A DNA stretch of 64,000 bases from Metarhizium brunneum (taxonomy: Eukaryota > Ascomycota > Sordariomycetes > Hypocreales > Clavicipitaceae), in the NCBI RefSeq assembly GCF_013426205.1, contig NC_089426.1, positions 1,550,001 through 1,614,000 on the forward strand, given 5' to 3'. The notes beneath the pieces were generated by a model. That model was given only the letters and a program-made list of their open reading frames with translations, ran no database searches and had not been told where the DNA came from. This document shows positions 22,943 through 33,221 of this stretch, in pieces; the stretch's first letter is position 1; each line of letters begins with the position of its first letter. The position numbers were made by a program, and so were the translations under genes.

Positions 22943-24282
22943 TGCCATCTTTACTATTACTCTTCTTTTATGTAAAGCGCTGTATATTAAGAATATACCC
23001 ATGGACGGGATAGTCCTCGCCACCTCCCTCTTCAGCGTGCCGTTAAAGATGGTATTTGCGATGGCGATGAACATGGCTCCGCTAAACGTTTGGCAAAACA
23101 CCATGGTAGCCGTGGCCATGCCAACCAACCGCGCAGGCGTATTGGCCTGGGTCGCTATGAGTGCAATTTGCATGCCCGGCCCGCATCCGGCACGAACAAA
23201 GACCTCGCATCCTACCCATTGCGCGGTCGGGGTGAAGGGGTCGAGAGTGGCGAGCAGACCGCTGCCAATGGTGACGATGACGGCGAAAGCGACGGCAAAG
23301 GGCAGTTAGTGCCCTGTATGCTCTGGAAGCAAATCGGCAGGTAATAGCAGTGAATAGCAACACCATGGTTAGGCACGCCGTCCAGATTTCCCGCTTGCGA
23401 ATAATGACCAGCGGTATCATAGCATTGTCACCTGCCCGCTTCTCCCGGCACACGAAGACACCAAGGGTAGCAACGCCACCTACCAGCAGGGCGATGACAG
23501 TGGCCGAGCTGCCATATTCGAGAGCGAGCAAGGCCGTGATTGCCGAGGGGGCGAAGAACCCGAAGCCCGGGAGGTCGAAGTTGTGCCTGATGATTGTAAA
23601 TGCGCCGTGTTGGAGACCGGCGCTCGCCGGGCCGGCAACTGCTCTGCCGAGGATGAACATGGTTGAGGGGCCGGCGATGTCGCATATCAAGGACCCAATC
23701 TGGAACAAGAGCAGAAAGTGAGAAATATCCACTTCCAAACCTGCTAACTTTGTCCGCGATTTACACACCATCTCGAGAATAATTGTACCTTTGTCTTGAA
23801 GCAGGTGTAAAATCTGCCCGAAAGGGGTTGAAGCGACGCACTTACAAGTCAGTCACGTCCAGCCCCCCGTGTAAGTCCCACGGGCACATACCTCGATAAA
23901 TTATACGCAGCGCCGTACCACCCGACATCAGGCAGCGAACGAAATACATAGTGATTCGTGTAATGGCGTTGTTAAAGTCGGCCGCAGTTTCCATCTGCAA
24001 TCCTCCCTCAACCACAAACTGAGAAGTGATGGACATGTCCAGCAACACCACGAACGTCGCCGGCGTTACGGCCACCATCAAACTGGACAACTTCCATCCA
24101 TGAACGTACTCCACCCCCAAGTCTTCTTTCTCCTTCGCATCAGCTTCCGTAAACAATGACTCCGAAGATGTCCATTTCCGTCGAGCACTGCTCTCGATCT
24201 TTCCATCGTGCGCCGGGTCAAACTCCAGTGTCGGCAAGGTGCCTAGTTGGAATTTTTCGTCCAAGTATTCCGCAATGGACAA
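22937..24282 (-). pseudogene. Decayed MFS drug-efflux transporter (DHA2-like)
   Basis: Remains of a 14-helix major facilitator. The N-terminus (MSIAEYLDEKFQLG) leads into HGWKLSSLMVAV and LDMSI, the first helix. The typical next segment RSLPDVGWYGAAYNL is present in the DNA near 23900-23950 but in another frame, showing a frameshift, and about 50 bp of foreign-looking sequence interrupts the first helix end. The next block (LFQIGSLICDIAGPSTMFILGRAVAG) is followed almost at once by PGFGFFAPSAITALLALEYG, so helices 5-6 are deleted. GDNAMIPLVIIRKREIWTACL and, after further frame changes, VGMATATMVFCQTFSGAMF mark the later parts. Several helices are missing, so no working transporter can be made. 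The intact Zn2Cys6 gene next door may once have controlled it. Confidence 0.85.
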
Positions 24283-24720
24283 ATGAGCGGGAACAGGTTC
24301 CTGAGGGCGAGAGTTGCCATCAGATTAGTTCTTGTGAGGCCAGCGGCCTTGGCTATTGCTTTTGGAAGAGTCTGCAAGGACCTTCCGCCGGGATCGAGAC
24401 GTTCTTGCAGAGATGAACTATGCACGGGATATGATGGGATGCCGCGTCGAGTCGTACGCTTTGCGACGGAATCCTTGCGAGCCCGGTTTCCTCTGTGGGG
24501 ATGTAGCAACTATTTCATGGCCAGTGGAAGGCTGCATGCAAGTGAGATGGGTAGCGTTACCCATGGCGAGAGGCTGCCCTCACCGTGATACGGACACGAA
24601 AGATCACGTCTCAGCCCAGGGCGGACATGGCAAAATGACGAATACTTCAAGTAGGCGTAAAGTGACCATGTCCCTTTCATGCTTACTCGTGGTATCATGT
24701 AGAATTCGTCCACAAATTCT
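24283..24720. other. Spacer between transporter remnant and regulator
   Basis: No gene recognised; serves as 3' region of the regulator and former promoter of the transporter. Confidence 0.5.
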
Positions 24721-26815
24721 TTAGTAGTCCCATGGCCCAAATATATCCGACATCCAGCTCATATCGCTCAAGTCCAGCCCGGCGGTTGGGTCCGCCACGC
24801 CGTCAACAATCAAGCCCGCGTGCGCACCCGCTTCATCCATATCGTTGATCGCCGTATTGACCACCTGACCCTGGCTCTGCGGCGTAGGCAACGCCACCTC
24901 GCGGAGGTACGGCGCCAAGATTGGCTCCCACGAGTTTCGCAAGTTTCGCAGAATCTTGGCTCCCTTGGTGAAGAGCGTGCCATCATGATCATCCGTTCTA
25001 ATTGGGTACACCTCATCCACCCTGTAAAACAGCTCAATTGTTTTGTCCAGGAGAGACAGTAAGTCGGCTGTGCTTTTCAAAATGTCCTTATCCCAGGCCT
25101 TGTCCTCGGCAGTGGTCAGTCTGTAGAGATTAGCCTGAATATGGGACATTTCCACATACGCCGCAAACGGTAGTCCAGCAACCTCGGACGCTGGGATGGC
25201 AAAAAAAATGTCGTAGAATGTCTTTGCGTGTCTGGTGCAGGAGTACATGCTGTTAATGCGAACTGACTCGGGGATGCCTTGCTCGGTGAACAAGCCAATA
25301 GAGTGGACGAGGCTTTCTGTGCAGTGAAGTAGCAGAAGAATATGGCCTATTGAGAGTCGGCTTGCATTAGCTTCTGCCGTGTGATGGGCTTCGGGTTAAC
25401 ATGAAAGGGGTTGCTGAGGGCTGAACGCACGATTGTTGGCCAGGCGATCTGGTAGCTGGCTGCGAATTTCGTTTAACTTTGATACCAAGCCCTGTTTGAA
25501 AATGTACGTTGGATTTTGGTTGCTCTCGTTTATTTTTCTGCGCATCAACTTTTGGACTTCTTCTCCAACAAGTTGGATCTTGACCATGGTGACGAGAACG
25601 GCATCTGATGAATACTCATTCTCGCGTTCCACGACTGCTAGGGAATCGTCCATATGAGCTGTCCAAGCAAGTGTCTCCATTTTCCCGATGAATGACGTGG
25701 AGCTGCGTTGTTGTGAGCACGCATAACTGAATGACTGCAAAGGGTTTCTCAACTCACATTGATATTGCCAGCCAGAGACCGAGTACGACTCTCCGCTCCT
25801 CCATGGTTCGCACTCTGGGCGGTGGAGGGGGGCGGGCACTCCATATCTTGAAATACATGGTAGACTGTTGCTCTTCAGCAGGGGATCTGGTAAGTCCCAT
25901 GTCAAATACAATTGACTGTGCCAAAGTCGCATATAATATTAAGAATGGCTTCATTCCGGGACCCGCATTCATTGTTGCCCTGTTACCGGCTCAGTTAGAC
26001 GGAGCCGCCGACAGCTACAATCAACAGCCTAGGCTTGTGTCAAGTTAGACTTACCACGTTAGAAAGGCAACCAGGCCTTGTAGCATATCCATGCTTCGAT
26101 CCCCTTCAAAGACTAATCTATCGGCAACTTCTCGCCGAATCTTTTCCCTCAGTATACGCTGTTGTGGAACCGACATGGATGTCAAGTTCATAATACACGT
26201 CCACAGAAATGGCTTTTCTCTTTGCAGGGCTGCAGCCGTCATCTCCATGGGTATGTGCATGAATGGCATCGCCTCCAGCCACTGTCTAAACTTGGCAAAA
26301 TAAGCCTCGGCTTCCTCTGGGGTTGGTTCTGGCCGCCTATCCGCCTCACTAAGGGTCGATGTATTCCGGCTAGGTGACAGACCCGATGTGATACACTCAT
26401 GAGTCGCGCATAAACTGGCTTTTCCCTGTGCTTGTGACCGAGTTGGATCCGCTGTAGCGGCGGCCGCCAACGAGTCCAATCGACTGGTAAAAGGCTGTGA
26501 GGGTGTGTTAGATAATGGGGTATAAGAGTGGTTCATGCGTGTCCCAGATTCATGGGTAGCTCTCAACATTGAGACCAGGTCTTCAATCTTCTCTTCAAGT
26601 TGCGCAGTACGTGAAGATGTCGTCCTCTTGGCTACCCGCTTCCTCATCGTGTCAATCTGGTGGCAATCCTTGCCAAGCCGATGACATCTTTCACAGCTAC
26701 CGCCCCCGGACCGCAGGATGCATCTGCATTTTGCCCGAGAACAGTTAGTACATGAACGGCCGTACCCGGCAGGAACACCGTCGGCGGAATCCTTTCCAAT
26801 AGTTGTAGGTGCCAT
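24721..26815 (-). CDS. Zn2Cys6 binuclear-cluster transcription factor
   Basis: Four exons (26815-26055, 25979-25758, 25702-25431, 25346-24721) give 626 aa. The N-terminus has a GAL4-type zinc cluster CX2CX6CX8CX2CX6C with Cys22, 25, 32, 41, 44 and 51, then a basic linker (MRKRVAKRTTSS) and a short coiled coil (TAQLEEKIEDLVSML). The middle part (GLVAFLTW, ATLAQSIVFDMGL) follows the fungal-specific transcription factor domain, and the acidic C-terminus ends in DLSDMSWMSDIFGPWDY, a plausible activation region. All introns are GT-AG. The reading frame is intact, in contrast with the dead MFS gene 0.4 kb downstream on the same strand. An in-frame ATG at 26989 would add 58 residues before the cluster; the chosen start is more usual for the family. 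Confidence 0.9.
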
Positions 26816-27481
26816 TGGCGTGAAGCTGTTCCGGTGATTCGACAGCCAAACCCGGCCGGGGCGCCGTTGGTGGATTTGAGCACCACAGCAATTGAAGTCC
26901 GGTCTTGTATGGTGTTGAGCAAGTTTGTCACATGGGGTATAGATATGGCCGTTATTCAAGGCATGGAGTTGAGTCGGAATTGAATGCATCTGAGACGTGC
27001 GGTTGGGGGTGTGCTGTTAGACTTGTAGTCCGGAATTGAGATGCCTCTTGCTGCGAATACCGCGTCATCGCTGAGTCAGCCATGCTTTGCCGGCGCAATG
27101 GTTGGACTTGTGCGGAGTCTACGTGCGGTCGGGGTTTAAGGAAACCCGAAATCCGAAAAAGTTGCCTATTTGGGCGGCGGTCCCCTCAATGATAAAGTTC
27201 ATAAGGTTGATAAAGGGGTCGCGGCCTCAAACACAACAAGCTAAACTAGGATGGGAAATCTACGGACTGCGCAAATATGGAAGGGGAGGTCACCAATAAT
27301 GTGCCAGTTACATAGAAGGGTTGCTACCAATAACATGCACAGCAATCGGTCGATGTGAACTTGGACATTCAACCCTCCTCCATGCAGAGACCTCTATTCG
27401 TCCGAGTAAAGATGGACGGTGATTAGCTAAGGACGATCAAGATTTCCGTCTTTCACGGGCGTTGCAGCTACAAGAGCAGAC
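26816..27481. other. Promoter region of the Zn2Cys6 gene
   Basis: No gene recognised. Shared with the 3' end of the next minus-strand gene. Confidence 0.5.
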
Positions 27482-28114
27482 CTACAAATGAAGCTCGACA
27501 AACTCCCAAAGCGTACCTCCATCTCTTTCTGCAAAAAGACCGCTACCGTCAGCGCGAGCCGACAGTTGCCAATGCGTCCACCATTTTAGGGCCTGAATCC
27601 AGTAGTAATTTCCCTCACGCCTATTGACCGTGAAGCTCTCCCATCCCTCGTGACGATGGCTTTTGGCATAGAAATCCCACCAGAGATCATGGCCTAGGAA
27701 GCCCAGCTCAGCAACGTTCTGGAACCCTTTGAAGCCATTCCTTTCCGTGCACAACCATTGCCAGTGCCCAGATATAGGCTTGTCAAAGTTCACGGCGTCT
27801 ATGTCCTCGAGATGCAGATGGCCATTGTGGCACACCAATGCACGATTTTGGGATTTGTCGATGATGAGGAACGTACTGTCTGCCATGGGGTGAGAAGTAC
27901 GAGTGACACGGAGTGACCCAAAAAGGGCGGTTGAGCTACCCTGGCCATCCCCGGAGGCCTGAGGCTGGTCGTACGAGAGCTTGTCCAGCCATCCGTCCAT
28001 CGCGGAGTGGTCTGCGAGTGATGCGGTGTCAGTGATGGGCGTCGGTACGCCGTTACCAGTCGCGGAGCTCGTGGTTGTCGATTCAGCATCGCATGCGTTG
28101 GTTAAGCCAGACAT
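27482..28114 (-). CDS. Fungal protein of unknown function
   Basis: Single exon, 210 aa. I do not recognise a named family, though the layout resembles fungal hypothetical proteins with a fascin-like or beta-trefoil style. The first 40 residues are rich in Ser, Thr and Ala and look disordered. The rest is rich in aromatic residues: FLIIDKSQNRALVC, SGHWQWLCTERNGF, ELGFLGHDLWWDFYA, HEGWESFTVN, YYWIQALKWWTHWQLSA and LFAERDGGTLWEFVEL. The regular spacing of WxW and GF/GW motifs with a repeated core of about 40 residues suggests a repeated beta-sheet fold. No signal peptide or membrane segment. Real gene likely, given one clean long frame with even composition. Confidence 0.7.
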   Translation of the reverse strand: MSGLTNACDAESTTTSSATGNGVPTPITDTASLADHSAMDGWLDKLSYDQPQASGDGQGSSTALFGSLRVTRTSHPMADSTFLIIDKSQNRALVCHNGHLHLEDIDAVNFDKPISGHWQWLCTERNGFKGFQNVAELGFLGHDLWWDFYAKSHRHEGWESFTVNRREGNYYWIQALKWWTHWQLSARADGSGLFAERDGGTLWEFVELHL

Positions 28115-29300
28115 GTTAAACTGGCTTGGGTTGTTGGATTATGAGCCTGCAACGTTCGAACAGAACTGGTTGATGTGAAGGTGCAACTTCAAGTCGCTCG
28201 TCGAGAAAGTTGTTGTGCAATATAACTACTCCGTAACCCCCACGATAATTGCTTTTTCCTATGCGTAGATGCCTGCGACCCCAAATAGCTGCCTTGGCTT
28301 TCGAGAGCACCAAAAGCAGCTTCCTGCATTTTTGAACCCGCTGTGAGATGTTGACACCATCGTGTCCCGGCACATCTTGTTCAAAGGGGTATCATTGTCT
28401 ATTGCGCTCGCGAGGCTCTTCTTCTCCAGGGCCTTTTTGATCAACTGTCCATTCAGGAATCAAATGAATCGTGTTTGTGCCATTATAAAGCTATTAAAAA
28501 GACGAAGACCCGCGGGGCGAGCAGCACGGAAATTATTCTTTCCACCCCTCATTATGGAACCAAGAATGTTATATTAAGCTTTGATGCCCTGAGTATTAAC
28601 TACTTAAGTAGCGAGCTATTAACAAGTAGCGCAAGGAGTGGAACAGCTTGCCAACCAGACGCAAGAAGTGTAACGTTGTCACCATTTCTATTACCTTCAA
28701 TTATATACTTTTTATTGAGGTTGAGAAAGAACTCAACGCCGCAGCCTCTGCCGATAGCCTGCACAGCCTGACACATGGTAATTGCCGATGACATGTCACA
28801 CGTCAACGTGGCAGCAAATCCAATACTGATGTCCAGAACCCCGCTTCAAGCACTGCAAGTTCCACGGTCAACTGGTAGTGAATTTCGACGTGACACAAAC
28901 AGATCCGTTGGGGAATCTGGGTTACCCACAGCTACATGTATCCATTGATCATCTTGGGTAATTGTAGGTACTACCCATTGAAGACCTAAGCCCTTATCCA
29001 CCTAATCAATTATACGTGATAACTTATTGATACATATCATGGGTAGTTACGATTACCCATCATATAATAGGGTACCCACGGATAACCCAAGTATCCTATG
29101 AGAAAATGGATAGCCCACGCATAACACAAGAAAAACCTGGATACCAACGAGGCACCCATTTTTACACCTTGACCTTACAAGCCCAACAGCTGCCCAACAT
29201 CACTCATAAAAAGCTGCTGTTCACCATTCCAAGAGTCTGATCAATCTGTTCAAGTCCGTCTGGTAGATTGCTACGCGGTCACGCTCACAGTATCCCAACC
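28115..29300. other. Gene-poor spacer with inverted repeats
   Basis: No gene recognised. 28440-28800 is AT-rich. A cluster of GGGTA/TACCC inverted repeats at 28919-29077 is listed separately. Confidence 0.5.
28919..29077. repeat. Cluster of short GGGTA/TACCC inverted repeats
   Basis: Four separate palindromic pairs in about 160 bp: GGGTTACCC at 28919-28927, TGGGTA with TACCCA at 28955-28960 and 28972-28977, ATGGGTA with TACCCAT at 29039-29045 and 29054-29060 (8-bp loop), and GGGTACCC at 29070-29077. A related single copy (GATAACCCA) follows. Lies 0.2-0.4 kb upstream of the next plus-strand gene. Confidence 0.8.
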
Positions 29301-29957
29301 ATGACATCGAAAACTGCTCGAGTTCTTGCCATCTCTCTGCACAACCAACCATGGTTTGACGACATGTATGCCCCGCTTCTCACGGCCCTCAAGTCAAAGG
29401 CAGAGTTTCAGCGTGCTGAAAACTCGACGTCAGCCATTGAGTTTTTGTCACAGCGTCCAGAGCCCTCAGCCATACTCATTACAGACGAGGCCTTGACTCT
29501 TCAGGACAACATTTCCGTTTGGGAAGCGGTTCTGGCTTATGTCCGCCGCGGAGGCACGGCAATCATCATGGGCCTCTTCCCCTCCTTCGTTAAGAGGGAC
29601 AGTGTGAAGCCATTCTTCTCCCGAGCAGGTCTGGACTGGGGAGTTGGATCCTACCACAGGACGACCTTGGCATTGAACCTATCCGCGGTTGGGGTGGCCA
29701 ACACACAGACGCTGCCGCAAAGATACAGCCAGAAGGCTGTGTTTGTGAATAACGTCGCAGCAGAGGAAATGTGGTACAAAACCGACGACGGCTCAAAGGT
29801 TCAGTCAAGGGTCTTCCCTTCAACAAGTGCAAAAGTGGCTGGAGAAACCGCCGTGGCACTGGCCAAGGTCGGGGAAGGAAAGCTGGGCTATGTCGGCGAC
29901 GTAAATGCCGAGGACGGGTCGAATTCGGTCGTCCTTGCCATGTGTGGATTGCTGTAG
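29301..29957 (+). CDS. Conserved fungal protein of unknown function
   Basis: Single exon, 218 aa from ATG 29301 (MTSKTARVLAISLHNQPWF). The alternation of hydrophobic strands and helices (RVLAISL, SAILITDEAL, WEAVLAYVRRGGTAIIMGLF, GKLGYVGDVNAEDGSNSVVLAMCGLL) looks like a class I glutamine-amidotransferase or flavodoxin-type alpha/beta fold. No catalytic Cys-His pair is evident in the usual elbow position, so I do not claim enzymatic activity. No signal peptide; probably cytosolic. The upstream cluster of inverted repeats may lie in its promoter. Confidence 0.72.
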   Translation: MTSKTARVLAISLHNQPWFDDMYAPLLTALKSKAEFQRAENSTSAIEFLSQRPEPSAILITDEALTLQDNISVWEAVLAYVRRGGTAIIMGLFPSFVKRDSVKPFFSRAGLDWGVGSYHRTTLALNLSAVGVANTQTLPQRYSQKAVFVNNVAAEEMWYKTDDGSKVQSRVFPSTSAKVAGETAVALAKVGEGKLGYVGDVNAEDGSNSVVLAMCGLL

Positions 29958-31596
29958 CAAAGTCTATGATGGTCGGAGGGATAGGTCGCGCCTTCACTTG
30001 CGGGAGCACTATGAAGGGGTCTGGTCGGATGTAATTTTGAGTTGGGCAATGGCCAGAAACACCTTTACATCATTTGCTTTATTGACTATTGTAGCCGCAT
30101 CTAAGATGGGCGCACGAGGAACTGGGTAGGTGAATAAAGACTCATTCCCCGATATTCTCATGTAGACGCGACTTGGAGGTCTAAATTAATTACATGCCCA
30201 TGTCCGTTGGCAGTCAATTAGTTGGATATGGGGGGACCATCCGTCTCTTCATGGTCTACTGACATACCGGACTACTTCATCGTCCTGCGGCGACGTTGAA
30301 AGACAGTCTGGCACACGATGGATTCCGTCTAGTGCAAAAGAACTCTACGACGGCTTTCTCAACCATCATCTCTCGAGAACCGAACCGGAATCAGGATGCC
30401 ACGGAGTATTTGAAGATTTACGTCGATGTAGCACTCCTCCCGAAGAATGCTCATGGTGAGAGACTCGGCGTCAGTCTCATCGCCGTCGACAGCTGGTTCA
30501 ACGGCGGTGGTCAGCCAAAACAAAATTCCCTCTTCACCCTTTGTTTTTTTTTTAAAAAAAAGACTACTTACATATATCAAGGCGCCGTGAGAGGGCATCC
30601 ATCAGGCAGTCAAGCAGAGCCGCCACAACATCTCACAAGGCTGTCTTACGCTGCAGGCGATAGTCTAGAGACATGGGGCCTGTCTCATCGCCTTCGAACT
30701 CGCTGTCCACTTGTTGAACAGCTTCTGTTGGGACTGTAGCTGGAGCTGCTGAAAGTCAATGTAATTTTCGCAGGCATTCGAGTCGCCGAGGCATTTTTTA
30801 AATAATTCGTCACAGGCTATTCTCTTGTCTCTCAAGAGAGTCTCGAGGTGGGCCGTGGGAACTGGAGGCGTGGTTTCGCACATGTTTGGCAGGATGTTAT
30901 TTTCACACACCTATATCTTGCTTCATCAAGATTATGATGCATGAGTCGGTATTGCGCCTTGTCCTTGTCGCAGAGCGGACTATTGCGTTTATATAGACTT
31001 CTGTCAATGCCTCCTAGCCGTTTGAAGTGAGCGGGAAGCCTTTGTCCCATCACTCGGCTCATCTCGGCAGATTTCGTTGGGCACAGGTATCCTGTCTTCC
31101 TGCTCAGCTGAACTACTAACAGAAGTCTCCGTCTTATAGTAAAGCTGTCACTTCAACAAAGACGCATCTGTGGACAAGTTGCAGATCCAAGTTTCACACA
31201 AGCCGCACGTCAATAATCAATATATGAGAAATATTCATAGAAATTCATGACCGCGTGCCCATTGGTGATATGGCTTGTCAAAAAGTCTCGAGCGCCCAAA
31301 CCGTCCATGTAAAAATGGGAGTGTAGGGTATAGGGTCAGCAGTGTCCACTTTTTTTCTTTGGATGCAGGCCCCAGTGCAAAGCAATTAGACCCTGTTTAC
31401 GGAGTACTCCGTGCATGCAGTCTACTTACATAACACGCAGCCAATCATGAAACTCCCTCTTGCCCTGCTTAGGCCGATACGTTCCGAACGCTGTTTGAAT
31501 TGCGCCCTACAGACTAACTTCTCAACCTGACCAGCGACTGACTTTTCGCAACAATCCAAGCTCTCTGTGCCACGAACCGTAGCCACGTCGAGCTTC
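29958..31596. other. Long spacer, no gene identified
   Basis: About 1.6 kb. A protein-like open stretch at 30296-30530 lacks an ATG and runs into an oligo-T/oligo-A tract at 30541-30560. Near 31399-31412 there is a perfect 14-bp palindrome. Nothing else recognised. Confidence 0.45.
31399..31412. repeat. Perfect palindrome ACGGAGTACTCCGT
   Basis: Two head-to-head copies of the window's recurrent ACGGAGTA motif form a perfect 14-bp palindrome about 185 bp upstream of the DUF1640 gene start. Confidence 0.85.
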
Positions 31597-32431
31597 ATGG
31601 CCACCGAGATGCTACCGCGATTTCTACTGCCCCGGCTGAGCTGGAACGCACCACTCACTGCCTCCCGCGCAACTCGGCCATTTGCCGCCCTGCGAGCAGC
31701 CAGCACCGCTCCGCCATGGCAGAGCTCCCTGACAAGCTTCAACGGCGAATCGTCGCCTCGACGTCCATCGCCGGCCAAGCCCAGCCCGGTCCTTTCTCGT
31801 CTTTTCCACGCGACCGCCCAGCGACAGCGGGACCACCACTTCGACACGCTCAAATTCGTGAAGCGGTTACAAGGGGAGGGCTTCACAGAGGAGCAGTCGG
31901 TCGCCATGATGAAAATGCTCAACGATGTCATTGAAGAAAGGTGAGCCGCGGACACACGCCGACCCCGTAGATGCCGCAACTCCTGACACCAGCGCCGGCA
32001 GCATCCAAAACTTGACCCGCACAATGGTCCTCCGCGAAGACGCCGCCAAGGCAACGTACACCCAGAAAGTCGACTTTGCCAAGCTCCGCTCCGAGCTCCT
32101 CTCTGCGGACAGCACCGAGACCAACACCACGCGCAGCTCCCACGAGCGTCTCACAAACGACATTGCCAAGCTGAGCAGCCGGCTGCGCGACGAAATTTCG
32201 CGGACCCAGGCCAGCGTGCGGCTCGACTTGAACTTGGAGAAGGGCCGCATCCGCGAGGAAGCCGTGGGCCAGGAGCTCAAGATCAAGGAGACGGAGACCA
32301 AGATCGAGCAGGAGGTGGCGGCGTTGAGGGAGAAGCTGGAGCAGGTCAAGTTTCAGACGCTGCAGTGGCTGATGGGTGTTTGTACGGGTTTCGCCGCGCT
32401 GATGCTGGGTGCCTGGAGACTGCTCATGTAG
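31597..32431 (+). CDS. DUF1640 (FMP32/CCDC90-MCUR1-type) mitochondrial protein
   Basis: Two exons (31597-31940, 32002-32431) give 257 aa. The N-terminus is rich in Arg, Ala and Ser with no acidic residues after position 3, a mitochondrial presequence. After FDTLKFVKRLQGEGFTEEQS the intron joins to give VIEESIQNLTRTMVLRED, a stretch typical of the family, followed by YTQKVDFAKLRSELL, a long coiled coil (about 155-235) and a C-terminal membrane helix (LMGVCTGFAALMLGAWRLL). Members sit in the inner mitochondrial membrane; yeast FMP32 is linked to cytochrome c oxidase biogenesis and the animal relatives to the calcium uniporter and proline use. Which role applies here cannot be told. Confidence 0.88.
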
Positions 32432-33221
32432 GCGGCCGCGGTGACGGGACTGCGAGGGTTTCGTGCACAAGATTGCATTTGAGTTGCTGAGAGGGTTGGC
32501 GGAGTTGGCTTCGGCGATGGAGCATGGAAGAGATAGACAGCGACGCGAGTTGAGTGGTGCGCCTTTGGCTGTTGTACACGGCTGACCTGCCCGCCGGCAG
32601 GCTTTTCATATGTCATCAACAACGGTAAAATAAAACTAATTAAGCATATGCAGAAATTGCAGTCTAGCAGTAGGCTGCGTTGATATTTCTTCCGTGCACC
32701 TTGGCTCGGCATCTGGAAACTTGACCACGCGAATGCCTAAATATCCTACTTAGACACGGCAGTTCAGAGTACCCGCCACGGCCGCCGCCTGTATGCCCTC
32801 AGGCCTTTGAAAAGCCCTTACCAGAACAATGGATAAGTCGGTGTCACTACTCGTCGCACTGATCCTGCCGGCCCCTCTATGAAGTCAATGTCGCCGCCAC
32901 GCACCCCTTCGGGCAATGTTCCTGGGCGTCCTTCGCCGACCCCCGCCATATTGAACCGGACTGCACTTGACGCCAGGGACGAGCTACCCCGCCGATGACG
33001 GAGAGGGCGCGGGGCTCTGTTAAACAAGGGCAGAAGAATCAATGCTTCACGTCATGACATATAATATGCCATTCCTATCTTATCTCCCAGTTTTCGACCT
33101 TCATGTTATACCTGATCCTGAAGCACACACCGATCAAACATCGCCGTATTCATAGTGAAAAGCAAACATCCTCCAGAGCAATTGACCCAGCAACACCATC
33201 AGCCCCTCCCCAACACTCACC
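32432..33221. other. Spacer between DUF1640 and 2-hydroxyacid dehydrogenase genes
   Basis: 3' region of one gene and promoter of the next. No gene recognised on either strand. Confidence 0.5.

Noticed and set aside
22937..24282. Functional MFS transporter with unusual introns
   Set aside because: No set of splice sites can restore the missing helices 5-6 and the shifted RSLPDVGWYG segment together.
32818..33042. 74-codon open frame on the minus strand
   Set aside because: Short, in a promoter region, with no supporting features.
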